Source: Hyphomicrobium sp. NDB2Meth4 (GTDB lineage: Bacteria; Pseudomonadota; Alphaproteobacteria; Rhizobiales; Hyphomicrobiaceae). Taken from it: a stretch of 64,000 bases of DNA. Below are positions 36,089 to 46,337 of this stretch, in pieces (the first letter of the stretch is position 1; the number at the start of each line of letters is the position of its first letter). The stretch covers positions 1-64,000 of the forward strand of contig NZ_FPEJ01000013.1 of the NCBI RefSeq assembly GCF_900117445.1, given 5' to 3'. The translations under genes and the position numbers were made by a program. Under the pieces are notes generated by a model, which saw only the letters and a program-made list of their open reading frames with translations, did no database searches and was not told the origin of the DNA.

Positions 36089-37391
36089 TTAAATCCTCCC
36101 CGGTGGAACGAAGGCAGTCTTCTGCAGCCAGAACAATTTTGTCTCCAGACTGGGCTCGCCATAGCGGGGCGTCGGTAGCTTGTGACCCATCAGGCGGTGG
36201 GACACGTTATCCAGGCAAGCAACGTCAGTGAGCCGGTCCTTGAACGTATGGCGCAGCGAATAGAGCGTCCTATTCTCTGGCAGGCTCAGGTTGTTCGCCA
36301 GCGACTTGTTGATCACCGCGGAAGCTTGCGCATTCTTATGGAAGTAACGCGGAAAGCCGACGGGGTGGGCCCGCATGACCATCAGCGCGACACCGACAAG
36401 AGGGATGTCGCGGATGGAAGGAGCCGTCTTGAGGACGCAGCCTTCCGGCCGGATGCGAATATGCGGGATCTCATGGTCCAGCACGATGGTGTGCCGTTTC
36501 AGATTGCAGGCTTCGGAGAGACGGAGACCGCATTCGGCGATGAGATAGACGATGGCGCGGGCCTCGTCGTTCAGGCTGTCGAGCGCTCCCTCGGCGAGCA
36601 GCGTGTCTTGCACCCATTCCTTGGGGAATGCCAGGCGGACACCGTCTTCGCCGCCGGCGATCCTGAGGCCGCTGAAGTCTTCCTTGCATGTCAGCCGGTG
36701 GACTTTGGTCACGGATCTGAACATGGATGCGATCCGGCCAATGTACGAGTTGGCGGTTGAAATCTTGATCTGGGTCTGCCATTGCGAGGTCGCAGAGGTG
36801 GTCGCGCAGATCGAGCACGTGGTTGCGGTCGATGTTGGCGAGCTCGATGTCTCGACCGATGACCTCGATGAACTTTTCGACGTAGGCGTCGCGAGCGACG
36901 CGCCACTTTTTCCTCTGGTTGTCGGATTTGGCCTTCAGCGAGGCGGCGTTGATCCGTTCAAACTCGTCGACCAGCTGCGAGAGCATGACGGCGGGCTTGG
37001 CCACGGTGCCCATCATGGCGGAGGCGACTTGAGGCGTTGGTTCTGCCGCGATGACGTCCAGCCGGTCGTAGAAGCGCTCAGCCGGCAGCTGCCGCACCTC
37101 GTCGTGCGCGAGGTAGGCGACTGCGTAACGCTTGGCGATATCGACGTTTCGCGCAAACGCTATGGCAGGCGCCGGGTTGCGGCCTGCGAGGCGGTCTTCC
37201 CATTGCGTGATGAGCAAGGTCTCGAGCTGCGCCGCTCTGGCGCCGGCGCAGATGCCGCGCGGATCATCGGCGATCCTGATGCCGGTCGTCTTGTTGATCC
37301 ACTTGCGCGGATCGACGGGCCGGGCGCGGTCAGGGACGCGACGGATGTAGTACCAGTAGCCGCGGCGCTTGTGCAGGTGCCGCAACCTCAT
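36089..37391 (-). pseudogene. Frameshifted tyrosine integrase next to tRNA-Asn
   Basis: Two minus-strand frames together make one integrase. The N-terminal part (37391 down to about 36780) reads MRLRHLHKRRGYWYYIRRVP and continues through a core-binding domain. The C-terminal part, in the next frame from about 36780 to 36089, has the catalytic residues: Arg in ECGLRLSEACNL, RHTFKDR, and MGHKLPTPRYGEP with the Tyr nucleophile candidate. A one-base change near 36780 separates them; joined, they read STANSYIGRIASMFRSVTK across the break. It lies 111 bp from the tRNA-Asn 3' end and points away from it, the usual placement for an element integrated there. A sequencing error cannot be excluded. Confidence 0.75.
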
Positions 37392-37502
37392 CCTCGTGGC
37401 CCGTCCCGACGCGATGTTGGGTCATCTGTTGGGTCAAACTGGTGAGGAGGATGGTGGCGTGAAAGGAAAAGCCCGTAATTCGGGCGCTTTTGGCGGGGGA
37501 AT

Positions 37503-37577
37503 TGGCTCCGCGGGTAGGGCTCGAACCTACGACCGTCCGATTAACAGTCGGATGCTCTACCACTGAGCTACCGCGGA
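37503..37577 (-). tRNA. tRNA-Asn (GTT)
   Basis: Complete cloverleaf on the minus strand, 75 nt including the encoded CCA. Acceptor TCCGCGG/CCGCGGA, D-arm GCTC/GAGC, anticodon arm TCCGA-CTGTTAA-TCGGA (anticodon GTT), T-arm GTAGG-TTCGAGC-CCTAC, discriminator G. Its 3' end faces the frameshifted integrase, marking it as an integration target. Confidence 0.97.
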
Positions 37578-37746
37578 ATACCTAGCCTCTTGGGCGTCGC
37601 GCCTCTTAGCAGAATGCTCAGGGCCCGGCTAGCGCCTTGTGGCAAGGCAGCCGCCCCTCGAGGGCGACCCTCAACTCTCATAATCGCGCTCGATAATCAA
37701 GGGGCCTGCGACTGCTTATGTGCCGTTGGGCCAAGCGGCCGGCCAA

Positions 37747-38316
37747 TTACCGCGCACACCACACATTGCCGCGGTTCGGCCAGCGCTGGGCCAGGCCCTC
37801 AGCCATTAGTATTTTCCCCACATCCCGGCCGTCCGGCAGTTGGAGATCGACCAAAGCACGCCCGTTCGGATCGTCCCGCCCATTGGGGCGGATTTTATAG
37901 GGACCGGCTAGCAGCTCCTGCAGGCGGGAACGTGCGGCAAGCGCAAGCTGCCTTTCGTTATCACATGCCGGCTCTTCGAGCTCGGGGGCATCGACTGAGA
38001 TGAGCCGCCATTTCTTTCCGTTGTCGCGCCCGGTGTCGCCGTCGATGATGCAACTGCGCAATGCCCGACCATTGCAAAGTTCCACCGGGCCATGACGGTC
38101 CTCTCCGACCGGGCTCGTCCACCACTGCCAAAGGCCCGCCAGCACGACCGCCGCCACCGCAAGGCCCAGGCTGATTGCGAGTTGACGGGGGCTCCCGCGG
38201 CGGCCGAACCGATGCCGGTAGCGCCAATAGCGGTCACGGCGGGCGCGCTTGGCGCGCACGTGGCGCCGGTCGCGCTCCGCCTCGGAAATCCGGCTGCCCG
38301 ATCGGCTTTGCACCAT
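37747..38316 (-). CDS. Membrane-anchored thermonuclease-like (SNase) protein
   Basis: About 189 residues from the chosen ATG. The N-terminal tail is very basic (about 10-40), followed by one membrane helix (about 48-65) and an SNase-like OB-fold domain. Nuclease features include IIDGDTGRDNGKKWRLISVDAPE (Asp, Arg and Asp ligands/catalysts) and NGRALVDLQLPDGRDVGKILMAEGLA near the C-terminus. It would hydrolyse nucleic acid outside the inner membrane. The start is uncertain: the frame is open to 38397, and no strong ribosome-binding site is seen at 38316. It sits between two tRNA genes. Confidence 0.75.
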   Translation of the reverse strand: MVQSRSGSRISEAERDRRHVRAKRARRDRYWRYRHRFGRRGSPRQLAISLGLAVAAVVLAGLWQWWTSPVGEDRHGPVELCNGRALRSCIIDGDTGRDNGKKWRLISVDAPELEEPACDNERQLALAARSRLQELLAGPYKIRPNGRDDPNGRALVDLQLPDGRDVGKILMAEGLAQRWPNRGNVWCAR

Positions 38317-38425
38317 GGTTTTGGAGCTAGGCGCAGCAACCCTAATAAAGAGTTCCCACATGCCATCGGGCGCGCTGCCCGCCGAGGACAGACGCAACTA
38401 CTCCAGAAAATTAGTGGGAGTGTAT

Positions 38426-38499
38426 TGGAGGCCACGCCCGGAATCGAACCGGGGTGCACGGATTTGCAGTCCGTTGCGTCACCACTCCGCCACGTGGCC
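38426..38499 (-). tRNA. tRNA-Cys (GCA)
   Basis: Complete tRNA on the minus strand, 74 nt with encoded CCA. Acceptor GGCCACG/CGTGGCC, anticodon arm ACGGA-CTGCAAA-TCCGT with anticodon GCA, T-arm CCCGG-TTCGATT-CCGGG, discriminator T. No sign of integration at its 3' end. Confidence 0.97.
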
Positions 38500-38703
38500 T
38501 TCGGCTCCATCTTACCGGAGCCGTGAAGAGTGCGCCGTGTATCACAAGGATTGGTGCCTGGAAAGTGCGCGCGTGAGGGAGCGCAAGCCGGGCGCCCGAG
38601 GCAGCCGGGAAACCTCGCCCCGAGACCGCACGTCCCGTCGCGCTTTGCCGCCCGCTCATGTTAGGTTAGTCGATACGCACATCTGATGCCGAAGGGAAAA
38701 CTG

Positions 38704-39369
38704 ATGGTTGATGCCGCCACACAGCGCATGAACATGGTCGAAAGCCAGGTGCTGACCAGCGATGTCACCGACCAACGCGTCGTGCGCGCCATGAGAGAGC
38801 TCCCGCGTGAGCGATTTGTTCCCGGGGCGATGGCGGAACTGGCCTACATGGACGAGGCGATTGCGCTCACTCCTCCCGGCCCCGATCGGCGCTGGCTGCT
38901 GCCAGCACGTACTGAAGGCAAGCTGCTTCAGCTTGCCGATGTCGGGGCAGAGGACCACGTGCTCAACATCGGCTGCGGCACGGGCTATGCGGCAGCAATT
39001 CTGGCTCGCCTCGCGCGCTCTGTAATCGCACTAGAGAATAATGAGGAGTTGGTGGCTGGAGCGCGCCGTAATCTTGCGGAGTTGGCCGTTACCAACGCCA
39101 GCGTTGTTTCGGGACGTCTAAGCGCCGGCTGGCCGAGCAAGGCCCCCTATGACGTGATCCTTCTGCAGGGCTCCATCAGCATAACGCCGGACGATATCCT
39201 CGATCAGTTGAAGGACGGCGGCCGGATGGTCGCCATCGTCAACGACAATGGTATCGGCAAGGCGACCATCTGGCGTCGCCTCGGACGCTCCATGGATGCG
39301 CGCGTCGCATTCGATGCTGCTGCACCCGAGCTTCCCGGCTTCGCCAAGGCTCCGGCATTCGTCCTGTGA
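38704..39369 (+). CDS. pcm: Protein-L-isoaspartate methyltransferase-like protein
   Basis: 221 residues. The SAM-binding loop VLNIGCGTGYAAAILARLA (about 85-105) and the N-terminal RELPRERFVPG motif identify the PCMT family, which repairs damaged aspartates. The family's substrate-binding segment after the conserved aromatic residues (usually P-x-G-x-GQT-x-S-x-P) is replaced here by LTPPGPDRRWLLPARTEG, so the catalytic Ser/Thr is missing and repair activity is doubtful. I chose the ATG at 38704 (AAGGGA upstream); an in-frame ATG at 38686 is possible. It lies upstream of tolC, as in other alphaproteobacteria. Confidence 0.82.
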   Translation: MVDAATQRMNMVESQVLTSDVTDQRVVRAMRELPRERFVPGAMAELAYMDEAIALTPPGPDRRWLLPARTEGKLLQLADVGAEDHVLNIGCGTGYAAAILARLARSVIALENNEELVAGARRNLAELAVTNASVVSGRLSAGWPSKAPYDVILLQGSISITPDDILDQLKDGGRMVAIVNDNGIGKATIWRRLGRSMDARVAFDAAAPELPGFAKAPAFVL

Positions 39370-39627
39370 ACGAATTATCGGACTCGCGCAAAGCCAAGTG
39401 CCTAAAGAGAGCCGATCTACCCGCAATCCCGTAGGGTTGGACAGGAATGATGCGGCTCCGTGCCGCGACGGGGTGTGGGATTGGAGCAACGCCACCACAG
39501 CCCTTTTCCACCAACTGTCCACCGGCACTACACAAATCAGCGCCGGCACCCCAGACTCAGCGACGCACTGACGACTCAAAATGCTGGGCCGCGATAAGGC
39601 CTCGGGCGGTGTGGTCGAGGGGAAGTA

Positions 39628-41148
39628 ATGCGCACGGCCATTAAAAATCAGCGTCAACATAAGCAGGGACGCCACTTGGGTATGAGCTCGGAACGTCGGG
39701 GGCACGAGAGGCCAAGCGCGCTGCGTAAGTGCGTGCGGCTCGCGTTGTGTCTTGCGATGGCGCACGCCGTTGCGCTTCCCGCAGCGGCGGAAACGCTGCA
39801 AGAGGCACTCTCCGCTGCTTATGGCTACAACCCGCGTCTTGACGCGCAGCGCGCATTCCAGCGTGCGACCGACGAAGACGTGTCGCAGGCCATGTCGGGG
39901 TATCGTCCCACGATTACCGGCAATGCAGACATTGGCATCGAGCGCTCCGATCAGCGCCCATCGAATTACCTGGATGGCGTGACCAAGCCTCGCGGCTTCG
40001 GCGTGGAAGCCGTGCAGCCGATATTCAACGGCTTCCGCACCTACAACGCGGTGAACGAAGCGGAAGCCAACGTCCGTGCGGAGCGCGAGGTGCTGCGCGA
40101 CGTGGAGCGCACCGTTCTGCTGCAGGCGGTCACAGCCTACATGGACGTCGTGCGCGACCAGGAGCTGGTTCGCCTCAACGAGAATAACGTCAACGTGCTC
40201 TCTCGCGAGCTCAAGGCCGCGCAGGATCGATTCGCCGTTGGCGAGGTGACGCGCACGGACGTTGCTCAGGCCGAAGCTCGCCGCGCCGACGCTGTTTCAC
40301 GCCTGGACGCGGCGCGCGCCAACCTGCGCACCAGCCGCGGCAGCTATCAGCAGGTCATCGGCCATCCGCCGAGCAATCTGATTTGGCCCGGTCCGCCGGA
40401 GCGCTTGCTGCCGCATCAGCTTCAGGAGGCCATCGGCGTCAGCAACAACGAGGATCCGCTCGTCGTCGCTCAGCTGTTCCGCGAGCAGGCTGCCAAGTAC
40501 ACGGTGGAGCGCATCCGCGGCGAGTTGCTGCCGACGGTACAACTCGAAGCGGCCTACAACGATCGCTTCGGATCATCGAAGCTCACCGACGAAGTGGAAA
40601 GTTCCACACTCGTCGGTCGCGCCGTGATCCCGATCTACGAGGCCGGCGACGTCTACTCTCGCGTTCGACAGGCCAAGCAGAATCACATCGGCCTGCTGCA
40701 GCAGATCGAGCAAGTCCGCACCGAGCAGACGCAGAATCTGGTGGCAGCATGGTCGCAGCTCGAGGCGGCCCGCGCGCAGCTCGAATCCGACCGCGTGGCG
40801 GTTGAATCGAACAAGGTGGCTCTGCAGGGTGTTCGAGAGGAAGAGAAAGTCGGCCAGCGTACGCTGCTCGACGTGTTGAACGCCGAGCTCGAGTACCTGA
40901 ACTCGCAGGTGAACCTGGAAACGACGCGCCGCAATCTCGTGGTTGCCGCTTACAGCGTGCTGAGCGCCATGGGACGCCTCGATGCCGCTTGGATCGGCGC
41001 TGCGGCCTACGTTTACGATCCGAAGGTCCACTACCAGGAGGTCCGCCGTAAATGGATCGGCCTCAGCATCACTTATGGTGATGGCCGCACGGAGACCTTC
41101 GAGGCGCAGCCGCAGGCCGTCGAGCAGGGCTGGGACCCGGTTAAGTAG
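39628..41148 (+). CDS. tolC: TolC-family outer-membrane efflux protein
   Basis: 506 residues. A signal peptide (cleavage near LPAAAETL, about residue 54) is followed by two repeats of long alpha-helical coiled coil and beta strands, the TolC fold. Typical segments are LQEALSAAYGYNPRLDAQRA, VTAYMDVVRDQELVRLNENN, DRFAVGEVTRTDVAQAEAR and EEEKVGQRTLLDVLNAELEY. It forms the trimeric exit duct for type I secretion and drug efflux. GAGGGGAAG precedes the ATG at 39628 and supports the longer N-terminus; ATG 39682 is an alternative. Either HlyD-type adaptor in this window could in principle dock to it (inference). Confidence 0.93.
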   Translation: MRTAIKNQRQHKQGRHLGMSSERRGHERPSALRKCVRLALCLAMAHAVALPAAAETLQEALSAAYGYNPRLDAQRAFQRATDEDVSQAMSGYRPTITGNADIGIERSDQRPSNYLDGVTKPRGFGVEAVQPIFNGFRTYNAVNEAEANVRAEREVLRDVERTVLLQAVTAYMDVVRDQELVRLNENNVNVLSRELKAAQDRFAVGEVTRTDVAQAEARRADAVSRLDAARANLRTSRGSYQQVIGHPPSNLIWPGPPERLLPHQLQEAIGVSNNEDPLVVAQLFREQAAKYTVERIRGELLPTVQLEAAYNDRFGSSKLTDEVESSTLVGRAVIPIYEAGDVYSRVRQAKQNHIGLLQQIEQVRTEQTQNLVAAWSQLEAARAQLESDRVAVESNKVALQGVREEEKVGQRTLLDVLNAELEYLNSQVNLETTRRNLVVAAYSVLSAMGRLDAAWIGAAAYVYDPKVHYQEVRRKWIGLSITYGDGRTETFEAQPQAVEQGWDPVK

Positions 41149-41184
41149 GACCGCGCCGCCCACCATTACCCACCGCAAATGCAC

Positions 41185-41206
41185 CCCCGCACGTGAAAAT
41201 GCGGGG
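41185..41206. terminator. GC-rich hairpin after tolC
   Basis: CCCCGCA, an 8-base loop, then TGCGGGG form a strong 7-bp stem 37 bp after the tolC stop. There is no T-tract, so it is a terminator-like hairpin or 3' stabiliser. Confidence 0.35.
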
Positions 41207-41442
41207 CGCTCCCGCTTGCGCCATAGAGCTGCCAAGGATCGTGGCTAGCAACGGTACTGGCGTGACGGCATGCCGGCTGGGACGGGTGGTCTGAGGCACC
41301 AAGGGGTGGTGGCTGGTCCTCACAGCAGCGCTGGGTTGCGTAGCCTTATTGATGGGCGGGCATCGCCGTTGTACGACCGGGGAACCGCGCGAGTGCCGCA
41401 GGTGGGCGGCTCGACTGCGCGTCGTGTAGAGGATTGCGCCTC

Positions 41443-42810
41443 ATGAGTAAGCCGCAGATGGCCTCCGAGCCCTCCATGGAGGAGATACTCGCTTCCATCC
41501 GCAAGATGATCGCCGACGACAAGCCCGGTCCGAGTCCAATGCCGGACACGATGGGCCGCACGCCGTTCGTCGACACGCGCCAGGCATCCGCGCCTGACAC
41601 GGGCAATCTCAATGGCGCCGATCCGCAGACGCCGGCACGCACGAGCAATAGCCTGACCGACGCTCTGAAGGTCGCGACCGCTCTTTCCGGCGAGCGCCGG
41701 TCGTTGCAGCAAGACCTTTCTACGGTCTCCGACAAGACGCCTCGCAACAACCTGGAAGCGCTCACCGAACTGACCTCCTCGCGCAGCGAAACAGCGCGCA
41801 ACGGCTCGATCACCGAGCCCCGCAGCGGCCGTCCTACCGCTGAAGTGTCGCTGCCGTTCGGACTCCGCGATGAGGAATCCACGGGCGCGCCTCAGTCATC
41901 TGAACCTAAACCCGATCTTCTCTCATTCGACTTCGGCACATTGGTGCCTCAGCGCAATGAGGGCAAACACCAGCCCAAGCCGCAGTCTGCTGATCCAAAG
42001 CCCATCTCGTTGCAGGCGACGCCCAGTTCCTCACCGACGGCGACAAGTCCATCGCCGGCAGCTGCGCTGCGGGGATCCGAGATTGATACGGGGCCGGCGA
42101 CTGAACCGCGCGTTCTTCCGCTGCGCACCGGCATCACCGGGTTCAATGGTTCCGGTCCCAACGTTGCTCCGTTTCCGCGCACGACAAAAGAGGCCGCCAA
42201 ACCCGGCGCATCCGCCGCTCCGGCATCGGCAGAGAATGTCGAAGCACCGCAGCAGCAGGCCAGGCCCGAGACACCTTCTAAGCCCGAGGCACCTGCTAGG
42301 ATCGAGACGCCACCCAAGCCGGATTTGACTGTCGAATTGTCGACCGCGGCCAAACCCGGCGCGATGGAGCCCGAGGCACAGCCCAAGCCGAAGCCAATGT
42401 CGGCTGCACCGGCTGCGACATACGACAGCAAGCCCGTTACCACCAGCAAGCCGCTCGTCTCCGAGCCGCTCCCTGCCGGCGGTGAGGCGCTGTTGGATGC
42501 CGTCGTTGATCTCGTGCAACAGCAACCGGGAGCGCTGTCCGTTTTCGCCTCCGGAAGCTCTTTCATCACGGGCGTCAGCGAAAAGAAGGAGCAGGGCGGA
42601 CAGACGCTTCCCGTTCTCGCACAGAAGCACGAGGTCGCCTCGGATGAGGCCCCCGCGCAGCCCGCCAAACTCGATCGTGCCGCTGCAGAACTGCTGCGGC
42701 CGATGCTGCGTCAATGGCTTGCCGAGAACATGGAGCGCATCCTCGAAGATGCCCTCCGCAGCGAACTCACCGCGCAGATCGAATCGGGCAAGGGGACAGG
42801 TAAATCTTGA
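41443..42810 (+). CDS. popZ: Polar organising protein PopZ (DUF2497)
   Basis: 455 residues. The N-terminus SKPQMASEPSMEEILASIR is the conserved PopZ helix, and the C-terminus (about 410-450, ELLRPMLRQWLAENMERIL) is the oligomerisation region. Between them lies a very long, disordered Pro/Ala/Ser/Lys-rich linker, making the protein more than twice the length of Caulobacter PopZ (about 177 residues). PopZ forms a polar matrix that tethers the chromosome origin and gathers signalling proteins. The place between tolC and valS is the conserved one. The linker length may tune how the matrix condenses (inference). Confidence 0.92.
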   Translation: MSKPQMASEPSMEEILASIRKMIADDKPGPSPMPDTMGRTPFVDTRQASAPDTGNLNGADPQTPARTSNSLTDALKVATALSGERRSLQQDLSTVSDKTPRNNLEALTELTSSRSETARNGSITEPRSGRPTAEVSLPFGLRDEESTGAPQSSEPKPDLLSFDFGTLVPQRNEGKHQPKPQSADPKPISLQATPSSSPTATSPSPAAALRGSEIDTGPATEPRVLPLRTGITGFNGSGPNVAPFPRTTKEAAKPGASAAPASAENVEAPQQQARPETPSKPEAPARIETPPKPDLTVELSTAAKPGAMEPEAQPKPKPMSAAPAATYDSKPVTTSKPLVSEPLPAGGEALLDAVVDLVQQQPGALSVFASGSSFITGVSEKKEQGGQTLPVLAQKHEVASDEAPAQPAKLDRAAAELLRPMLRQWLAENMERILEDALRSELTAQIESGKGTGKS

Positions 42811-42990
42811 TGGCAGGGCCTGCTGTCACCTGGTTCCATGCATGCCTTGATGCATGTCAGTTCTATGAAATAGCCCGCACCGGCGGCTCTCGGCGTCCCC
42901 GGCGCTGCGTCCACCGTTGACAGCGCGGGAACGGAGAGCGTAGGACCGCAGCTCCGTTTCTCCCCCCAAACTGCTGCCCAAATCCCATCC

Positions 42991-45753
42991 ATGCTCGATA
43001 AAATCTACCAGCCCGCCGAGATCGAGCCGCGCATTCGCGCGGAATGGGAGCGCGCCGAAGCGTTCAAAGCAGGCCGCGCCGAGCGCGCCGGGGCTCAGCC
43101 CTACAGCATCGTGATCCCGCCGCCGAACGTGACGGGCTCCCTCCATATGGGCCACGCCCTCAATAACACGCTGCAGGACATCCTCTGCCGCTTCGAGCGC
43201 TTGCGCGGCAAGGACGTGCTCTGGCAGCCCGGCACCGATCACGCCGGCATCGCCACGCAGATGGTCGTCGAGCGCCAGATGATGGAGCGCCAGGAGCCCG
43301 ACCGTCGCACCATCGGCCGCGAGAAGTTCCTCGAGAAGGTGTGGGCCTGGAAAGAAGAGAGCGGCTCCACCATCCTCAATCAGCTGAAGCGTCTCGGCGC
43401 CTCATGCGATTGGAGCCGCGAGCGCTTCACCATGGACGAGGGCCTGTCGAAGGCCGTGGTGAAGGTGTTCGTCGCGCTGCACGAAGCGGGCCTCATCTAT
43501 AAGGACAAGCGCCTCGTCAACTGGGACCCGAAGTTCCAGACCGCCATCTCCGATCTCGAAGTGGTGCCGGTCGAGGCGCGCGGCACATTTACGTGGGCTG
43601 ATGGCGATCCGGAAAAGCCGTTCGACGCCGAAGCGCTCGCCAAGGCGCTGGCGAAGAACCCGTCCGGCCACATGTATCACTTCCGCTATCCGCTCGCGAA
43701 GAAGATCAAGGGCTACGACAAGGACTACATCGTCGTTGCCACGACGCGACCCGAGACGATGTTGGGCGACACCGGCGTTGCCGTGCACCCCGAGGATGAG
43801 CGCTACGCCGCGCTGATCAAAGCCGGTGCGAAGGTGAGGCTTCCGCTGGTCGGACGCGAGATTCCCATCGTCGCCGACGAGCATTCCGATCCCGAGAAGG
43901 GCACCGGCGCGGTGAAGATCACGCCTGCGCACGACTTCAACGACTTCGAGGTCGGCAAGCGCCACGCGCTGGAGCAGATCAACGTGCTCGACGATCAGGC
44001 GCGCATCAACGATGTGCCGCCGCCCGAGTATCGCGGTCTCGATCGCTTCGAGGCGCGCAAGCGCGTTGTCTCCGATCTCGCCGCCCTCGGGCTCTTGGAA
44101 AAGATCGAGCCGACCACGCACACCGTCCCGCACGGCGATCGCTCCGGCGTCGTCATCGAGCCGTGGCTGACGGATCAGTGGTACGTCAACGCTGCCGAGC
44201 TGGCGAAGCCCGCGATCGAAATGGTCGAACGCGGCAAGATGGTTTTCGTCCCCAAGAACTGGGAGAAGACCTACTTCGAGTGGATGCGCAACATCCAGCC
44301 GTGGTGCATCTCGCGCCAGCTATGGTGGGGTCATCAGATCCCGGCTTGGTACGCGCCCGACGGCAAGGTGTTCGTCGCCGAGGACGCAACCAAGGCGCAG
44401 GCCGCCGCGACACAGCACTTCGGCAAGCCCGTCGACCTGAAGCGCGACGAGGACGTGCTCGACACGTGGTTCTCATCCGCGCTTTGGCCGTTCTCGACGC
44501 TCGGCTGGCCCGACAAGACACCCGAGCTCGAGCGCTTCTACCCGACCAGCGTTCTTGTCACCGGCTTCGACATCATCTTCTTCTGGGTCGCCCGGATGAT
44601 GATGATGGGCATGCACTTCATGGAAGAGGTGCCCTTCCGCGACGTCTACATCCACGCCCTCGTCCGCGACGAGAAGGGGCAGAAGATGTCGAAGTCGAAG
44701 GGCAACGTCATGGACCCGCTGGGCATCATCGATGCCTATGGCGCCGACGCGCTCCGCTTCACGCTTGCCGCGATGGCAGCGCAGGGCCGCGACATCAAGC
44801 TGTCGACGCAGCGCGTGGAAGGCTATCGCAACTTCGCGACCAAGCTCTGGAACGCGGCGCGCTTCGCTGAGATGAACGAGTGCGTTCGCCAGCGCGGCTT
44901 CGATCCGGCCTCGGTGAAGGAACCGGTCAACCGCTGGATCACCGGCGAGACGGAGCGCGCGGCCCGCACCCTCACCGAAAGCCTCGAAGCCTATAAGTTC
45001 AATGAAGCCGCTGCCACCGTGTACGAGTTCGTGTGGGGCGTCTTCTGCGACTGGTACCTCGAGCTGATCAAGCCGATCCTCGCGGGCGATGACGAGGCGG
45101 CAAAGTCGGAAACGCGCGCCACCGTTGCCTGGACGCTCGACCAGATCCTGAAGCTTCTGCATCCCTTCATGCCCTACATCACCGAAGAGCTGTGGGCGCA
45201 TGCCGTCGAGCATGGCGAGAAGCGCGACAACATCCTCGCGCTCAGCCAGTGGCCGAAACTCAATGGGCTTGTCGACGCCGAGGTAGAGGCGGAAATCGGT
45301 TGGGTCGTCCAGCTGATCTCAGAAATCCGCTCGGTGCGCACCGAGATGAACGTGCCCGCGGGCGCGAAGATTCCGCTCGTCATCACTGGCGCCAGCGACG
45401 AGACGATCGAACGCGCCAAACGCAACGATGAGACCATCCGTCGTCTCGCTCGCCTCGAAGACATTGCCTTCGAGGATTCAGCGCCCAAGGGCGCCGCGCT
45501 GATCGTTGTCGGCGAGGCGACTGTGGCGCTGCCGCTCGAAGGCATCATCGACATGAATGCCGAGCGCAAGCGGCTGCAAAAGGAAATCGAGAAGGCCGAG
45601 TCGGATCGCTCCAAGGCCGAGGCATGGCTTGCCAATACGGCGAACGTCGCCAAGTCGCCCGAGCACGTCGTCGAGCTGAACCGCGAGCGCGTCGTCGAGA
45701 ACGCAGAACGCATCGCGCGTCTCTCCGCAGCCCTGAAGCGCATCGAAGCCTAA
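42991..45753 (+). CDS. valS: Valyl-tRNA synthetase
   Basis: 920 residues, class I synthetase that charges tRNA-Val. The HIGH motif is in [14 protein letters not shown] (about 46-59), the KMSKS motif in [13 protein letters not shown] (about 566-578), and the editing domain lies between them ([15 protein letters not shown], about 251). A C-terminal coiled-coil arm (about 850-918, ending [12 protein letters not shown]) is present as in full-length ValRS. It is complete and typical. It follows popZ by 180 bp. Confidence 0.97.
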   Translation: MLDKIYQPAEIEPRIRAEWERAEAFKAGRAERAGAQPYSIVIPPPNVTGSLHMGHALNNTLQDILCRFERLRGKDVLWQPGTDHAGIATQMVVERQMMERQEPDRRTIGREKFLEKVWAWKEESGSTILNQLKRLGASCDWSRERFTMDEGLSKAVVKVFVALHEAGLIYKDKRLVNWDPKFQTAISDLEVVPVEARGTFTWADGDPEKPFDAEALAKALAKNPSGHMYHFRYPLAKKIKGYDKDYIVVATTRPETMLGDTGVAVHPEDERYAALIKAGAKVRLPLVGREIPIVADEHSDPEKGTGAVKITPAHDFNDFEVGKRHALEQINVLDDQARINDVPPPEYRGLDRFEARKRVVSDLAALGLLEKIEPTTHTVPHGDRSGVVIEPWLTDQWYVNAAELAKPAIEMVERGKMVFVPKNWEKTYFEWMRNIQPWCISRQLWWGHQIPAWYAPDGKVFVAEDATKAQAAATQHFGKPVDLKRDEDVLDTWFSSALWPFSTLGWPDKTPELERFYPTSVLVTGFDIIFFWVARMMMMGMHFMEEVPFRDVYIHALVRDEKGQKMSKSKGNVMDPLGIIDAYGADALRFTLAAMAAQGRDIKLSTQRVEGYRNFATKLWNAARFAEMNECVRQRGFDPASVKEPVNRWITGETERAARTLTESLEAYKFNEAAATVYEFVWGVFCDWYLELIKPILAGDDEAAKSETRATVAWTLDQILKLLHPFMPYITEELWAHAVEHGEKRDNILALSQWPKLNGLVDAEVEAEIGWVVQLISEIRSVRTEMNVPAGAKIPLVITGASDETIERAKRNDETIRRLARLEDIAFEDSAPKGAALIVVGEATVALPLEGIIDMNAERKRLQKEIEKAESDRSKAEAWLANTANVAKSPEHVVELNRERVVENAERIARLSAALKRIEA

Positions 45754-46337
45754 TGCCTCGCCCCCCTTCCGCATGCAGTGAGGGGGGCCGGGGTGAGGGC
45801 AGCCGCACGCTGAAGCGCCAGCGAGACGCATGCCTGCCTGCCGATTCCAGAGCCCGTATTTCCAGCTCACCAGAGCCACCGGTTGCCCCCATTTCGGCGG
45901 CCGCGCCCCGGAGCTCGGGCGCGATCTGGGAATAAATTAGAACTCCTCCGGCATCTGTGGCGAACGAGCCACGATTTGGGCGAACACTGCCTCTGTCGGG
46001 CCACAATACGGCGCCAGCGTCACGTTAGAGAGAGTGCAAGGAAAGCGCTGCGGGTGACGGGGTGGTCGCCAGCGACGCGAGCTTCTCAGAGACGTCGGTA
46101 CAGGCAGTCCTGGTTCGGTTTTGTAGGCGCTCCGCTTTCGAGCGTCGTCTCCGGGTTTCACGGATAAAAAGCAGAAGAATGGCCGCCACAACCTTCGACA
46201 ATCTGAAGCTGCCTTCACGTCACCAGACTGAGGGTCCCTCGATCGCCAGCCAGTCCAAAACGGATTTCGGTGATTGTGCGGGGCAGACAAATTGCGGGCG
46301 GCGCCCTATTGCCGGGGCAAAGCGGAAGCGATCTGCG
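45754..46337. other. Gap between valS and the ExoR-like gene
   Basis: It starts with a GC-rich inverted repeat (45760-45788) that may end valS transcription. The frame of the downstream gene is open back to 46062, so a longer N-terminus cannot be excluded, but codons there look non-coding. No other feature is seen. Confidence 0.4.
45760..45788. terminator. GC-rich inverted repeat after valS
   Basis: GCCCCCC...GGGGGGC with a loop of about 14 bases lies 6 bp after the valS stop. No T-run follows, so it may be a terminator or a dispersed GC-rich palindrome. Confidence 0.35.

Noticed and set aside
36552-37445. 297-codon plus-strand frame
   Set aside because: Antisense to the frameshifted integrase; Val/Asp/Arg-rich composition typical of a shadow frame.
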